Source of the DNA: Epiperipatus broadwayi
Taxonomy: Eukaryota > Onychophora > Udeonychophora > Euonychophora > Peripatidae
DNA: 64,000 nucleotides
Direction: 5' to 3'
Assembly: GCA_028023455.1 (NCBI GenBank)
Contig: JAQFVV010012405.1
Location: 11,517,423 to 11,581,422 of the forward strand
The notes beneath the pieces are model-generated. The model ran no database searches. It was given only the letters and a program-made list of their open reading frames with translations, and was not told the origin of the DNA. How positions within the stretch are numbered: position 1 is the stretch's first letter; each line of letters starts with the position of its first letter. Shown one piece after another: positions 39,331-53,489 of the stretch. Both the position numbers and the translations under genes were made by a program.

Positions 39331-40204
39331 AAAAAACAAAAAGACAGTAAAAATTAAATAAAAATTTAATTGTTAAATGTCTTTTTGTTTTGTTTTTTAT
39401 AATTAATATATGTCTCCATTAATTTTTCATATCAGCATGCTATGGCATATTACATCCTGATATATTATTCTGAGTTTCCAAAATGTTTAAAATAACACCT
39501 CCACAATATATACAGACAAATTTTATCAATTAAGTTTGTCCACACATTACTTGGAGATGTTATCTTAAACATTGCAATGTTAGAGTAATATATCATTAGA
39601 GTAATATGTAATAGCAGAAATATTCTATTGCAAACTTTATGACAGTTGACATAAAGATAAGATTTTATGTGTGTGTTTCTTGTGAGGCATATTTCTCTCT
39701 CCCCCCTCTCTCTCCATATATAAAATATCCTGCTGCAAACTGCAGTAAGTATATTTTTTGTAATTGCTATAAGAAAAAATAAAACTGATTAAAAAACAAA
39801 GTAGTACTAGATCTCTCTGTATTTTGCTTATTAATTTATATTTATTTTTAAAATATTAGTCGTTTTTTTTTTTGACGTTTATCTTAAAATAAATAATCTC
39901 CACCACAATCCAAAATAATAAAAATTGATAAAGAAGCAAATTTTAGATAAATGTAGGAAACCAGAATAATAACACTGTATGCATTGTAGGTAAAGCCCAT
40001 AAAATATTTGCAAGTGAACTATTTCTCATCATTTTAAATTATTTCTTCTTTTTTTTTTTTTTACTGTGCATTGGTAAAATTGAAAAGAATTGAAAATTAA
40101 TATCAGAAAAATAAAAGTCAATAAAAATAAATAAAATTGCTCTAATCTTAATAAGTGTCATCTAAAAAAAAAAAAAACTTTGCAAAATTACTATTATAAT
40201 ATAA
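39331..40204. other. Anonymous AT-rich DNA
   Basis: A CT-rich run (39693-39715) and A/T homopolymers occur. Nothing else recognised. Confidence 0.4.
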
Positions 40205-40640
40205 AGAATGTTTTCAATTTCAAATGTTTGATGAAGCTCTCCCAAAGTTTAATCCTATTTCTGCGATTCATAACCTTTATTTACCACATTAATGAGTTAA
40301 CTTCCTTATTTTATCAGTCTATCTTATATGTGATCTCTCTCCACACATTTTACATTTTTTTAGAATTCAATTTAAAATTTCAACTAATTTATCTATTGTC
40401 ATCTCTACCAGTAATATATCCAGACCAGTTCCATTGCAAACTTTGAATTTGCACAATGATGTCATTTTATTGTTCCCTTATTCATATATTTCATTTTGAA
40501 ACTCTTTAATCTTAAGTCCATATTCATTTGAGTGGTCTAAAGTCTCAGTGATGGTTTTACGTCAAATGCCCAAGTCTCAGACTCATAAGTAAGAACTGAT
40601 AAATCATCTGGTAAAACTTTCCCCCACCATATAGATATAT
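40205..40640 (-). pseudogene. RTE-type LINE 3' fragment
   Basis: On the minus strand this encodes LSVLTYESETWAF, equivalent to VLNYGSETWTL of the full RTE copy at 59023-62246. It then aligns at nucleotide level: GGTAGAGATGACAATAGAT, GTTGAAATTTTAAATTGAAT, GAGATCACATATAAGATAGA and TAGGATTAAACTTTGGGAGA. It contains the ORF end and the start of the 3' UTR only. It is diverged and broken. Confidence 0.6.
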
Positions 40641-41751
40641 TATTTTTATCCCATAATAGCTACAATGCAATATAATAACATAAAGACTACAACTGATATC
40701 TCATGCTCTATGTAGAATTTTTGTTTTATATAAATATTATTTTAAATTTATTTTTTTAAATATAAATATTATTTATAATAAATATTATTAGTATTTATAT
40801 AAAAAGTTAAAAAAATCATAACTATAAAATCACAAAAATAAAAAATAAAATTCCTTTTGTTTAACTGCATTCAGTTGATTACTTTCTTAAAATCAGTTAT
40901 CATAATTAAATAAATTTGCTTTTTATTATTGAAAACATTAGTTACAATATATTTTATAATCTTTGTTTTTAAAAGTACAAAAACATAGTAATTATTTGCA
41001 AAAGATGAAGAAAATTTTTAACCATTTAGAATACAAGTAGTATGTCAAACTACTACACCCCAAAAAGAGGTCATAAAATTTATACCATGAGTAAATTCAA
41101 ACAAATTTGATTTTTGCAAAATAGAGACATTTTTAGACACTAACTAGGTTGGAAACCTACTCAATTAAATAAATTAAATAGAATTATGACATATGAAAAT
41201 GTATACTGGTAAAAGATATTGGTTGTAGTCATCACCATTAACTCTAAGATATTTCTGCCAAAAAAACTTCTTTTCAAGTTTTGCTTCTATAATAAACTTC
41301 ATCTATTATAATTCCATCTCTATAATAAATTAACAAAGGTATTTGTAATTATTGCTTTTTTCTTTATCAATCTTTATTTCCTTCTTCTTAGAAATTTCAT
41401 TGAACTTATTTTAGACTTTTTAGTATTTATTTTAGGTTCTACTTTTTTACTTTCACCTAATAATTCTTACAATAGCATTGAAGCATTATTTACAACACAT
41501 TGTCTTAAAATGTAGATGTCTTAAAATAATAAAATAGTAAAGTGCATAGCTCAGGAAATAATATTACATTCACACGCACAGAGTTTAACTTTAATCTAGA
41601 AACAATCCATTCCTAGGTTCAATATTTATCATGGATTGTTTTAATTTGGGTAACTCATTACTATAGAAGTATAAGTAAAAAAATTGCTTTATCTATATTA
41701 AGCATAATGATTAAAACATGTTATAAATTTTGTAAGTTACTTTTAAGCTTG
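40641..41751. other. Anonymous AT-rich DNA
   Basis: A small TAAATATAAATATTATTTA inverted cluster lies at 40730-40800. Nothing else recognised. Confidence 0.4.
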
Positions 41752-42153
41752 CACTTTATGATCAATAGATGGAGCTTTATCAATAGCTCTAAACAAGCTT
41801 TGTTTACATAAGTGCCGAGAGAGATAGAATTTAAAATCTCTATCGATTCTTGCTTCTTCCAGACCAGCTGTTTTCGAGCTGGATTTGAAGACATTTATGT
41901 GTCCGATAAATTCATGCTTTCAAATTAATGGAAACATGTTTGATAAGTGCTAACTTTTGAGTTGGTATTTTAGGTCTAGTTTCTAGTCTCTTAGCCCTTC
42001 ACTGACATGAGCCATTAAGCTCAAAAACAGCTGGTCTGGAGGTAGGGAGAATCAATAGAGATTTTGAATTCTATCTCTCTTGGAAATTATGTAAACAAAG
42101 CTTGTTTAGAGCTATTGGTAAAGCTCCATCTATTGATTATGTATAATAAAGTG
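41752..42153. mobile_element. Fold-back element, about 135-bp inverted ends
   Basis: The left arm (41752-41885) and right arm (42015-42153) pair through CACTTTAT, CAATAGATGGAGCTTTA, CAATAGCTCTAAACAAGC, GAGATAGAATT and CCAGACCAGCTGTTTTCGAG. The 130-bp interior has no ORF. It looks like a non-autonomous DNA transposon. No clear target duplication is visible. Confidence 0.75.
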
Positions 42154-43160
42154 TATTAAAAGAAAATATTCAGAAATATAATTTTGTACTTATATGATAA
42201 TAAGGATATGTTCATACATAAAGGTTTGAATTAGGAAAAAGGCTTCAAGACATTTTACTGAGATATATAGTCTATATTTTCTATTTAATATAAATGTTTT
42301 TATGATACATTTTAAATACATATATGTAAATAGTTTTGCTCAAGGTAATTAAAATTTCTCTACAACAAGTTAAGATGAGTGTGTATACATAAGTGTATCT
42401 ATATAATATAATGGCACTAAAGCAGAAAATGTACTTTAATATTTATTTGAGTAATGTAGTATACTTTCAATGAACATAAATGCCATATTCTATAACAAAT
42501 CCAAAGCATCCATTGTTTTTTCATTTGATTACTTTGGCTCTTTGATCATTTTGTATGTATTTTGTGCAATAAATCAGGTTTCTTTGATTTTTTCTTTATC
42601 ATGTTATTCTTAACAAACCATGTTAACAAGATTTGGTTCAAACCATGTCTGATTTTTTTTTATGATGCATTCATAGAGCTAGTTTTGTTGTTTTTGTATA
42701 TCAGTCAATTTTGTATTATTCTCAGCCTAAAATGCATTTTAGTTTCTTCATATTAAGTATATGGGTAATTTGCAAGTTAATTAGTGTTTTATAATCATGA
42801 AAAAATATGGACATGGATTTTATTCAGATATTGTTGAAGTGATAAAAAGAGAAAAGTCAAAGAAATCTACTACACAAACAGAACACATGATAAATCAATG
42901 TTACCAGTAGCATCTATATAAATAAACAATGAGGTGTTTAAAAGCTATTTTACAGGGTTGGTACCCATAGATATGATGATAATACATTGAAAGTAAATTA
43001 CATTAGGCTGCACATGTATGAGTTTATGTTTACATTTGGGCTGGAATGGTCTCATTTTTATTTGAAAAAATGTACGATCTGTTAATCTTTATTAATTTCT
43101 GGAAAATGCAAATGGTCAAATAAAGAGGTGCTGAAATATTATCTAACAACAGTTGGTTCA
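42154..43160. other. Anonymous AT-rich DNA
   Basis: Nothing recognised. Confidence 0.4.
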
Positions 43161-43475
43161 TAAGAGTACCAAACTTTCCATACAGTAATGCTACTAAGTG
43201 CATGCTTGTAATCAATGGATGCAGGAAGGTTTGTGCATAAAATTCCTATCTAGTGCCTATTCATCCAACATCCCCAGATTAGTTTCTAGCATGCGGCTTT
43301 CATCAGTAAGGAGCTTTGGATTTCAGATCAGTGCAGCTAGACCTTAAAATATAAGGCAACTGTGCAGAGTAGGCAGGCAGTAGATATGAATTTTATGCAC
43401 AAACCTTCCAGCATTCATTGATTACAAAGGTTTAAAACTTGATGACACTACTATAGGGTGAGTTTGGTACTCTTA
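43161..43475. mobile_element. TIR element of the fold-back MITE family
   Basis: The termini TAAGAGTACCAAACT and AGTTTGGTACTCTTA are exact inverted repeats, possibly including a TA target duplication. Inner arms share TGTAATCAATG(G/A)ATGC, TTTGTGCATAAAATTC and ATCTAGTGCC with the element at 11312-11975. About 315 bp, no ORF. Confidence 0.8.
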
Positions 43476-44372
43476 TTAATGGTACATGTAAGCATATAAA
43501 ATGGTAAACATGTGAACATTGGTTCACTGCTTAAAACCAGAAAGCATATGCACATAAATATACAAATAAAATATACATAGCTTAATATATATGAAATTTA
43601 AACAGCAGTAACCAAAATCACCATAAGCTATGTATAAGAAAACATTAATGCATGAATGTTTGTTTATGCATACTTTCCAGAGATTTTGATTATTCATTTA
43701 AATTTTGTATAAACATATATAACCTTGTCTGATGAACTTGGGAAAAAATCATTATTTTCACTTGCCAAAATTTAACAATTATCTGATATAAAATGTTTTT
43801 CTTAACATCTTTTATCTTATAGTACAATATTTTCCATGCAATGGTTAGTATATCCATCAGCCATGCCCATTGCCTGAATTTGAAATAAATATGAGAAAAT
43901 TTTAGATTTTTTTTCAGGTATAAATCAAAATAATTTTTTTTATTTTAATAATTCATAAAAATAGACTTTGCTTTCCGTTGTTGTATTGTAAATGGATATT
44001 TACATATTCTTAGACAGAGAGCATAGAGATGATGAAAAGGCATTCAATCCGCTTTCCCTATTTCAACCAAACAATTGGCAAGCTTAGTGAGTAATGTTTT
44101 TTCAAACTTTCCTCTATAGAAAAATGTTGTGAATGATGTTTTTGGAAATGAGCTGTTTAAAGGTGATTTTATTTATTTTTGTTCTAAATTTATAAAAATT
44201 GTACAAAATAATAGGAACATCAAGGAGCACTCTTTTTATGTCAGGTAACATTGAAATATAAATACTATATTAATCATTACAAGTAGACCACCATTATTCC
44301 AAACTGCAGTAATTTAAAACCTATCTTATAAGCAGTTTTAAAGCAGCCGACATAACATGCAAAAATGTTTAC
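43476..44372. other. Anonymous AT-rich DNA
   Basis: Nothing recognised. Confidence 0.4.
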
Positions 44373-44387
44373 AAAGTCTACAATTAT

Positions 44388-44488
44388 TTCAAGCATTGGT
44401 GGTCGAGAGGTCAGTGACAGCTGCTTTACAAGCAGTTGTCCTGGGTTAGCGGGTTCACTTCCTGGCTGATGCTATGACACATGAGAAA
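44388..44488 (+). mobile_element. Short tRNA-derived SINE with target duplication
   Basis: The direct repeat AAAGTCTACAATTAT at 44373-44387 and 44489-44503 flanks a 101-bp element. The head has an A-box-like GTGGTCGAGAGGTCAGT, a B-box-like GGGTTCACTTCC, and the core GCTGATGCTATGACACATGA with a short A tail. It is the clearest copy of the SINE also at 5663-5767 and 54215-54312. Confidence 0.85.
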
Positions 44489-44503
44489 AAAGTCTACAAT
44501 TAT

Positions 44504-47250
44504 CATAGCTTATATATTACTGAAAAAGTTATGTCATAAAAAAAATAATATCAAAATTATTTATCTTCATGTAATACATAAAGACATATTAATTTTCAAC
44601 TGTGTACACTATGTAAAATTTAAAAAAATTCAATTATATGCTAAAAATGTATTTTCAAAACAAGAAACTTTTTAAAAAGTTTGGCAGTAGCTTTTAATGA
44701 CAAATCACTATTTATTTATTTTCAATTCTGTGTGGCAGCCAAAACAATAATTAAAATGGAAGTTCTTCTCTTTGAAAAAGTACTATTTGGTAAAAAGCTG
44801 TCAGATCATTGACTGTTTTTTCTCTCAAATCTGTGTAAAATATAAATAAATAAAAATTACAATTGTAAACTAAATATTTATTTTTAAAATGTCAGCAAAA
44901 AAAATATGAATTAGTTATTTTTATATAAGATCAATTTTTGAAAATGTTACAATAAATGCTTGAAATATTATTGTAAATTCTTTGCCGTTTAAAAATACAA
45001 AGTTTCAAGTAAATGTCAGTAGGTAATGGAATAAAAAAAATTTTTAATTGATCTTTTTAGAGAGATTTGCAGGTATTTATTAATAAAACAAATTAAATTT
45101 TTAACTGTTTATCTTTTTACTATTACTTTTACAATTTTTAACAAAAGTAATCAATCCTTTACACATGTACAGTACTATTATATTAAATCAATGCTGTTTT
45201 ATTAAATGTAAGGAAATTTTCAATTCAAGCCAGAATGGCCATCTTATCTTTGTATCTAAATTCAATAATATAGGCTAATCGTAAGAATCTTGGAATGTGA
45301 ACATGAAGATTTTTATATTATTTGCTTTACTTCCATTTTATTTATTATATGTATTAACACTTGTGAAATTTAATATTTGCTGCATGTTACTAATTGAATT
45401 TAGGTACAAAGATAAAATGGCCATATCTTTTCTAAGCTTCTATCTTGGGCTTTGGATTGAGAGGTTATTCAACAAAACTATGTTGATATAATAATACACT
45501 GCATGTATAAAGGGTTGATTATCTTCTGTTTAACTTACAGTTTGAAACTGCATTAGTAAATCTAATAGTCAATTATATATTTTTTACAATATAAAAAATG
45601 ATGGATTTTTGAATAAAAGATAATTTGAATTTCTACAGTTATCAATTCAAATTTCTTACAAAGTACTAAATATTTTAAATAATATGCTTAAATTTATTTA
45701 TTTTTTATTAAATTTTTAAGAATATTTGTTAATAAATTAAATTTAATTATACTGTGTTAAAATTTTAAATATTTTTCATGTACTGATGCAACTATAATTA
45801 TATATTTCAATGATTTTGTGCAATGTTTTTTCCTGAATCCAAAACCAACTTTGAACCCAAGGTTTTTGAAATATTAAAAACCCATCTATATCAAGTTTTT
45901 ACTTTACACATAGAATTCTCCTTAGGAAGTAAAAATATCTGATTGAATATTAACATCACTTTTATACTCTTGAGTAGAAATCTCAATAATAATAATATTC
46001 AGCATATGTGGTTGCTGAAATCTAAAATTAATTGTTATCATAAATCACAGCTTATGTATTATGATCAGAAAAATATAGCCAAAATCTAACATAAAAAATT
46101 CCAGCAGAACAGAGAACTGCAGAAATAAATACAAAATTGAACACTCCACTGTCTACCAAAACAATACATAATTAATCTTGCAGTACAAAAAATTATGGTT
46201 AAACTGTCACATTGAAGTAATTGTTTTTGGTATGATAACTGTTTATATATAAATGATGGACTCCCAAGCAGTAATATATAATAAATGATAAAATAAGATG
46301 ATAAGGTGTGATTAATTTCCACTTACTCTAAACACATTATTTCCAATAGTGAACAAGGTGATGCATAGCTTATCTTTTGAGTAAATATGTAATGGTAAAT
46401 ACTTGATTTAACTCTTTTAAAATGTGCAACACAGCGACTGTTTTTTTGTTCTTCATCTGCTATAAAATTTTAACTTTTATTTAGAATTAAACCATTATTA
46501 TATATTAGGATATAATAAATCTGTCTTCATTTGATAGATATTTTTGTTTAGAAATTAAATAAATGCTACAAATATTTTAAAAATTAGATTTTAATGAAAA
46601 CAAAGCACCATTTCATCATTCAAGTTTTGGAAGGATCAGATTGATTTTGTAAAATGAACAAAATCTTCTTTGTTTGATGTTTGTGTTTAAAATGTAAATG
46701 AATAATTATCAATATCAAGTAAATCTATTAATTTATGCTTCAAAAGTTTAATTTTTTTAGTAAGTTTTATGATATTGCTATACTTTCTAACAGACTATAC
46801 TAACAGATAATAATTGTCACCATTGTAATTTCTATGGTAATGTTACTCAGAGAAATATAACCTTTTATATTTAAAAATAATACATTTCAGTAGGCAATAA
46901 ATATGAAATAATATATATCTTGATTTGTAATAATTATCACACAATTATTGTGCAAAAATAATCATAAACTTTCTAAAAATCATGTTTTTAATCATTTGTA
47001 GTATTTTTTTTTGAAGTAATATTGCAATGTTCAAGGCCTCCAAGAAAACAATGGATGACAATCATTGTGAAGTTTAGTATGTTTTGAATTCCCCATGTTT
47101 TTGGTTATCCTGACATCTTTAGATTTTTTTTGAAATTAAAATATATGGAAAAAATTTAGCAAAATTTCTCAATACAGAGTCATATATGGAAATTATTTTT
47201 TTTGATTTCTCAAATGCAAGAGTGCCATGTGAAAGAAAATTATAGTTAAT
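44504..47250. other. Anonymous AT-rich DNA
   Basis: Apart from the short inverted repeat listed at 45230-45428, nothing was recognised. Small open frames such as 45297-45491 and 46086-46322 (minus) have no recognisable motif. Confidence 0.4.
45230..45428. repeat. Short inverted repeat, 35-bp arms
   Basis: GAATGGCCATCTTATCTTTG then TATCTAAATTCAAT (45231-45264) pairs with its near-complement at 45395-45428 across a loop of about 130 bp. Confidence 0.7.
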
Positions 47251-47251
47251 C

Positions 47252-49210
<1,959 letters not shown>

Positions 49211-50020
49211 AAAATAGAAAAGCTATTAAATAGAAAAATTATACTTATATAATTTATTTTTCATTATTAAACTATCCCAAACCTTTAATAAGCAATTAAA
49301 TTAAAAGTGCGAACATAAGTAATTAGAGCATCATTTTTAGCAATATCATATTTTACTCATATGTTTTGCTTTTACATGCAATATATCAAGGTTAATCTGA
49401 TTGACAAAAATTCGTAAATCTTTTGCTAAAAGTAATCATATATCCACTTAATGGCCAATAACTTCATGGCTTGGTAAATTAAACAGGAACCAGTTACCTG
49501 AAATAAAAAGATTACTTTTCTAGAAGTAGGAAGATTTCGCAATTTATTCAGGCAAAACAACAATCTGCGATAAATGAACGTGGTAAGTCAACATGTGAAC
49601 CACTGTAGCATAGGGTTTTTATTTTATTAAAATGTTTATATATAGACATATTGCCATTTATAATTTTGTGTTTGTTTAATATTTAATGAACGATGATGCT
49701 CATTAAAGTATAGACAGAAAATATTTTTGATTGATAAAATTATAAAATGAATTACTTAAAAATGAAATTCAATCTATTCATTTCTTATCCAGATGCTTGC
49801 TTGGAAAAGAATTGCTTCTTATTTTATGCAGTAAAATATTGTTTCCTCCCTTTACCTCTTTCTAACTATAGAAGTAATAGAAATTCCAAATCTGTGTTAA
49901 ATTGTTTATTTTATAAGTATTTAGCTATGAAAAAAAAACTTTTCCCAATAAAATACATAAATAACATCAATTATTTAATTTTAGTACAGAATGTTGCCTC
50001 ATATTATATATAAAAAAATC
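49211..50020. other. Anonymous AT-rich DNA
   Basis: The frame at 49747-50013 has no recognisable motif. Nothing else recognised. Confidence 0.4.
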
Positions 50021-50379
50021 TGGCTATAAAAGATTAATTGAATAGAGAATTTTTGATTCCTCGTTGAGGATTTGATGGGCTGATCACCAATTTGTATCTT
50101 CTCGTTAGAATTAAGATCGAGAAACATTATGATTTTTCTTTCCAGTAGTCTTGTTAGACATATCAGTTGAGCTTTCTTGAAGGCAGAATACATTTAAGTG
50201 TGAGTGATGCTTTTTTGTTGTTATAGATACTTTCAATCATAAAAAAAAATAAATTACAGCCTTTATTTCCAAGAGACTGAAATCCCCAGCGAAAACAAAA
50301 TTTTGTATCCAAATATGAAAAATGCTAAGAATCTCCTAACTGCAAAATACAAAATGACATGTAATAATGATCTTACATT

Positions 50380-50511
50380 TATATTGCTTATAACACTTCT
50401 TTCATATACACTTCAATGCAAACCATTTTCTTAAACTGTAAGGAAAATAAAGAAGTTTAAGAAAATGGTTTGCATTGAAGTGTATATGAAAGAAGTGTTA
50501 TAAGCAATATA
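50380..50511. repeat. Perfect hairpin, 58-bp arms, 16-nt loop
   Basis: The left arm 50380-50437 and right arm 50454-50511 are essentially exact complements, with TATTGCTTATAACACTTC at the base and TTTTCTTAAACT at the tip. The loop is GTAAGGAAAATAAAGA. An AT run follows. The hairpin forms the left end of the PLE insertion. Confidence 0.95.
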
Positions 50512-51322
50512 TATATATATATATAAATGCAAAACCATAAAACAATACAGTACTAGATTAAATTCAAAATTTTACCAAAATCCTTACACAACCATGGTTT
50601 CATCTACTACAAATAGACCTTCTCAAGTGAAAATCAACCTAAAGGAAAACATATATATATATATACAAACAAACAAACCTTCCCATAATTCATTTCAAAC
50701 CCCACCTTCCCTTAATATCAAAGCAGTCTATTGATAGTAGGTCTATTCCTGGTATTGTTTATAAAATTCCATGTAGTTGTGGTAAATTTTATGTAGGCCA
50801 GAGTAAATTTAGCCTTAATGAAAGGGTTAAGGTTCATATAAGTAGAGTTAAACATAGGTATCTTAACTCAGCTTTATATATTCATGAATTGAATACAGGT
50901 CATAGAATATTGTTTGACAATGCTTCGGTTATTTTTTATGAAAAGAATGAGTTAAAAATAAGAATAAAGGAGACTTTGATGATAAAACTCCTTGATTCTG
51001 AGGCTATCAATCTTATGAAGACTTCTTTTGATATTAAGGGAAGGTGGAGTTTGAAATGAATTATGGGTAGGTTTGTTTGTTTGTATATATATGTTTTCCT
51101 TTAGGTTGATTTTCACTTGAGAAGGTCTATTTGTAGTAGATGAAACCATGGTTGTGTAAGGATTTTGGTAAAATTTTGAATTTAATCTAGTACTGTATTG
51201 TCTTATGGTTTTGCATTTTTATTTTTTGCTAGTATAGTGTTAGACAGTTTTGGTTTTATATATATATGATTACATGAAGATATGCAAAGAAAGTGAAAGA
51301 GAAGAATAAGAGAGTATACTTC
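50382..51322 (+). mobile_element. Penelope-like element insertion with 14-bp target duplication
   Basis: TGATCTTACATTTA occurs at 50368-50381 and 51323-51336, flanking a 941-bp insert inside the old RTE copy. The insert contains the 58-bp-arm hairpin, then inverted flanks of about 200 bp (50525-50723 against 51024-51222; for example CCATGGTTTCATCTACTAC and GTAGTAGATGAAACCATGG), which enclose a GIY-YIG coding segment. This is a 5'-truncated PLE with terminal repeats in inverted orientation. RT is absent. Confidence 0.8.
50688..51059 (+). CDS. PLE GIY-YIG endonuclease domain, open
   Basis: About 123 codons are open to the TGA at 51057-51059. The domain shows GIVY (50751-50762), IPCSCGKFYVGQ with the YVG form of YIG (50790-50798), ERVKVH with the catalytic-type Arg (50823), ALYIHELNTGHRILF, and IRIKETLMI with the catalytic-type Glu. 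Cys-x-Cys plus two His (in the RVKVH and NTGH regions) fit the CCHH zinc-binding pattern known for Penelope-type GIY-YIG domains. No start codon is needed because this is the C-terminal part of a longer RT-endonuclease. Its last codons lie in the right inverted flank. It is intact by eye but cannot act alone as a retrotransposon. Confidence 0.75.
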   Translation: MHFKPHLPLISKQSIDSRSIPGIVYKIPCSCGKFYVGQSKFSLNERVKVHISRVKHRYLNSALYIHELNTGHRILFDNASVIFYEKNELKIRIKETLMIKLLDSEAINLMKTSFDIKGRWSLK

Positions 51323-51336
51323 TGATCTTACATTTA

Positions 51337-53310
51337 GGTAGGTACAAATACAGACCACTTTCTAGTGAAGAAAAATTTTATGAAATATAAGAGTTAACTA
51401 ATATTATTATTATTGGTATTTGTGAGATTAAAAAAAAAGGTGGAGAAACAATTGATTTAAAAAAAATGGATATGAACTTTACTATAAAAGAACAAACATT
51501 GACAGCACAATTAAAATGGATGTTTAAAAATAAAAAGTTGAAGAACAACATTGTGGAAATTGATGATATTAAATAAAGTGGCAAAATTATTTTATGAAAG
51601 ATACCAAATGCAGATAATTCAATTTATGCCTTAAGAAGTTTTCTTTGAGATGAAGAAATAGAGAATGTTTTATGGATATAAAAGATGTCTTCGATAAAAC
51701 CAAATGACATTCTTACATGTCATTGGAGACTTTAATGTTAAAACTGGTAAATGACTGAAAGATGAAAATATTGTGGATAAATTTAATTATGGTATTAGAA
51801 ATGAGAGAAGGCACAGACATGGAAAGTTGGTGAAAAACCAAAACTGCATTAAAAAAATTCTTTCTTTGAAAAAGTATTTGACTGAAATAGACATGGAAAC
51901 ATCCAAATGAAAATTTATAGAATTATATTATAGTTTGACTAACAGAAAATCTGTAATCCAAAATTATTATGTTTTTAATAAACTTATCACAGGAAGTGAT
52001 TACCAATGAGTGAGATGAAAGATACAAGATAGTGTTAATGCAAAAATACAGATACAAAAAGTATGATAGCAATGAATTTATGCTAGAACATGAAAATTGT
52101 TTTAAAATACAAACAGTGAATAAAGACATTTGAGAGCTGAGCAAAATAAAAATAAAAATTATTGATACTTTTTTTAGAAAGGATAAAAAAGATAACTGCT
52201 GCAAAAGAAAAAAAAAAAAACATTTACCAAATAAATTTCCTACTAAAGCAAGATAATGTATGAAGAAAGAAAAAAGAAATAGGAACATTTTAAAATATAA
52301 TTCTATAAGAAGATTGAATATCTAGAGTTTTGTAAAATAAAATGAAAAATAGTTAATAAAATAAAATAAAAATTGTGAATTGGCAAGGAAAGTGACAGAA
52401 GAGAGTAGGATTCAAAAGTTTATTGAAAAGAAATGTTTCAAATGAAACTATTACAAAAAAAATAAACAGATGACATCAAGAAATGTATGGAAATGCTGTA
52501 AATAATAAGGGACAAGAAAACAAAAGAATCCCAAAAATTATTGCATCTCTTGAATTGCCAAATATTTTAAATGAAGAAATTAGACATGCAATTAAATCTA
52601 TGAAGAAATGGTAGAGTTATTATTGATATTTTAAAATAATCCGATGAAAAAATAAAGAATTATGGGTAAAGCTATGTTATTAATGTCTAAATGGTGAATA
52701 GGTACCAGAAAATTGGAAAAATGTGGTAGTAATATTATTTTAAAATATTAGAAATTATAGATTTATTAATCTTCTATCAGTTTTATACAAAATCTTTACT
52801 AATACAATTACAATTCATCTATGGAATTCTAACCAATCAAAAGAATATAGATTCGAAAATGGTTTTAGTACAGTAGATCACACTAAGTATTGATTGAAGT
52901 TATAAAAAAAAACTAATGAAATATTGAGTTACCATTATGTTTTGGATTTATAGATAATGAATAGTTATTTCATTATATAAGAATATCTATATTGGTCAAT
53001 GCTTTGAATTATCTAATTATAGATCCAGAATATTATACATTCTGAAGAATATTTAAATACAAAGGCAGTTATTAGATTATATTGTGATGCTAAAAACATT
53101 AGCATTGAATAGGACATATAATAAGATGATTCTGAATTTCAAAACATTTTATAACAGTTTTGCAATTACTTTGTGAATCAAAATGGGAAACAGAAGTAGT
53201 TTAAGATTATATAAGTCATTTTTATTTTGCAGATGATGGTGTTGTTATTGCAAACAATGTATCAGGGCTTAAAAAATGTTACAAGAATTACCAGATGAAT
53301 ACACACCCTA
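51337..53310 (+). pseudogene. Decayed RTE ORF2 (endonuclease and RT)
   Basis: Recognisable pieces, in shifting frames, are IIIGICEI, ELYYKRTNID, VIGDFNVKTGK (the GDFN motif at about 51727), MKEEIRHAIKSMKKW (RT entry), NYRFINLLSVLYKIFTNTIT-like sequence, FENGFSTVDHT and FADDGVVIANNV (motif C with both Asp present at about 53230). It stops near MLQELPDE at 53300. Dozens of stops are present. It is collinear with 59460-61530. Confidence 0.65.
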
Positions 53311-53489
53311 ATCATTGTTTTTCTTTTTAAGCCAATAAACATTACATGATTACCATTTCCTATGGCTTACACTGAGTGGCAATACAGATAGAGAGATTTT
53401 TTGTTTGTTCATTTTTCCTTTTGTTATTCATTTTGGTATTGTTAGCAAATGGTTAATCAAGCATTATTTCAAGGTAAAAATAATAAAAA

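Larger units (their letters stand above)
50020..53310 (+). mobile_element. Old RTE-type LINE copy split by a PLE insertion
   Basis: The 5' UTR at 50020-50381 aligns with 59030-59420 of the full RTE copy: TTTGATTCCTC, GGGCTGATCACCAA and GCTAAGAATCTCCTAACTGC. The alignment resumes after the PLE insertion at 51337 (ACAGACCACTTTCTAGTGAA) and continues through endonuclease and RT to about 53310. The 3' end is missing. It is far more decayed than the 59-62 kb copy. Confidence 0.7.

Noticed and set aside
40180-40446. 88-codon hydrophobic plus-strand frame as a membrane protein
   Set aside because: The opposite strand aligns with the RTE LINE 3' end, so the frame is a shadow.
44481-45491. Small open frames (64 codons each)
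   Set aside because: Length is within chance expectation for this AT content, and no motifs are present.
51923-52288. 121-codon minus-strand Phe/Leu-rich frame
   Set aside because: Antisense of the decayed RTE ORF2; Phe/Leu richness reflects Lys/Glu-rich coding on the other strand.
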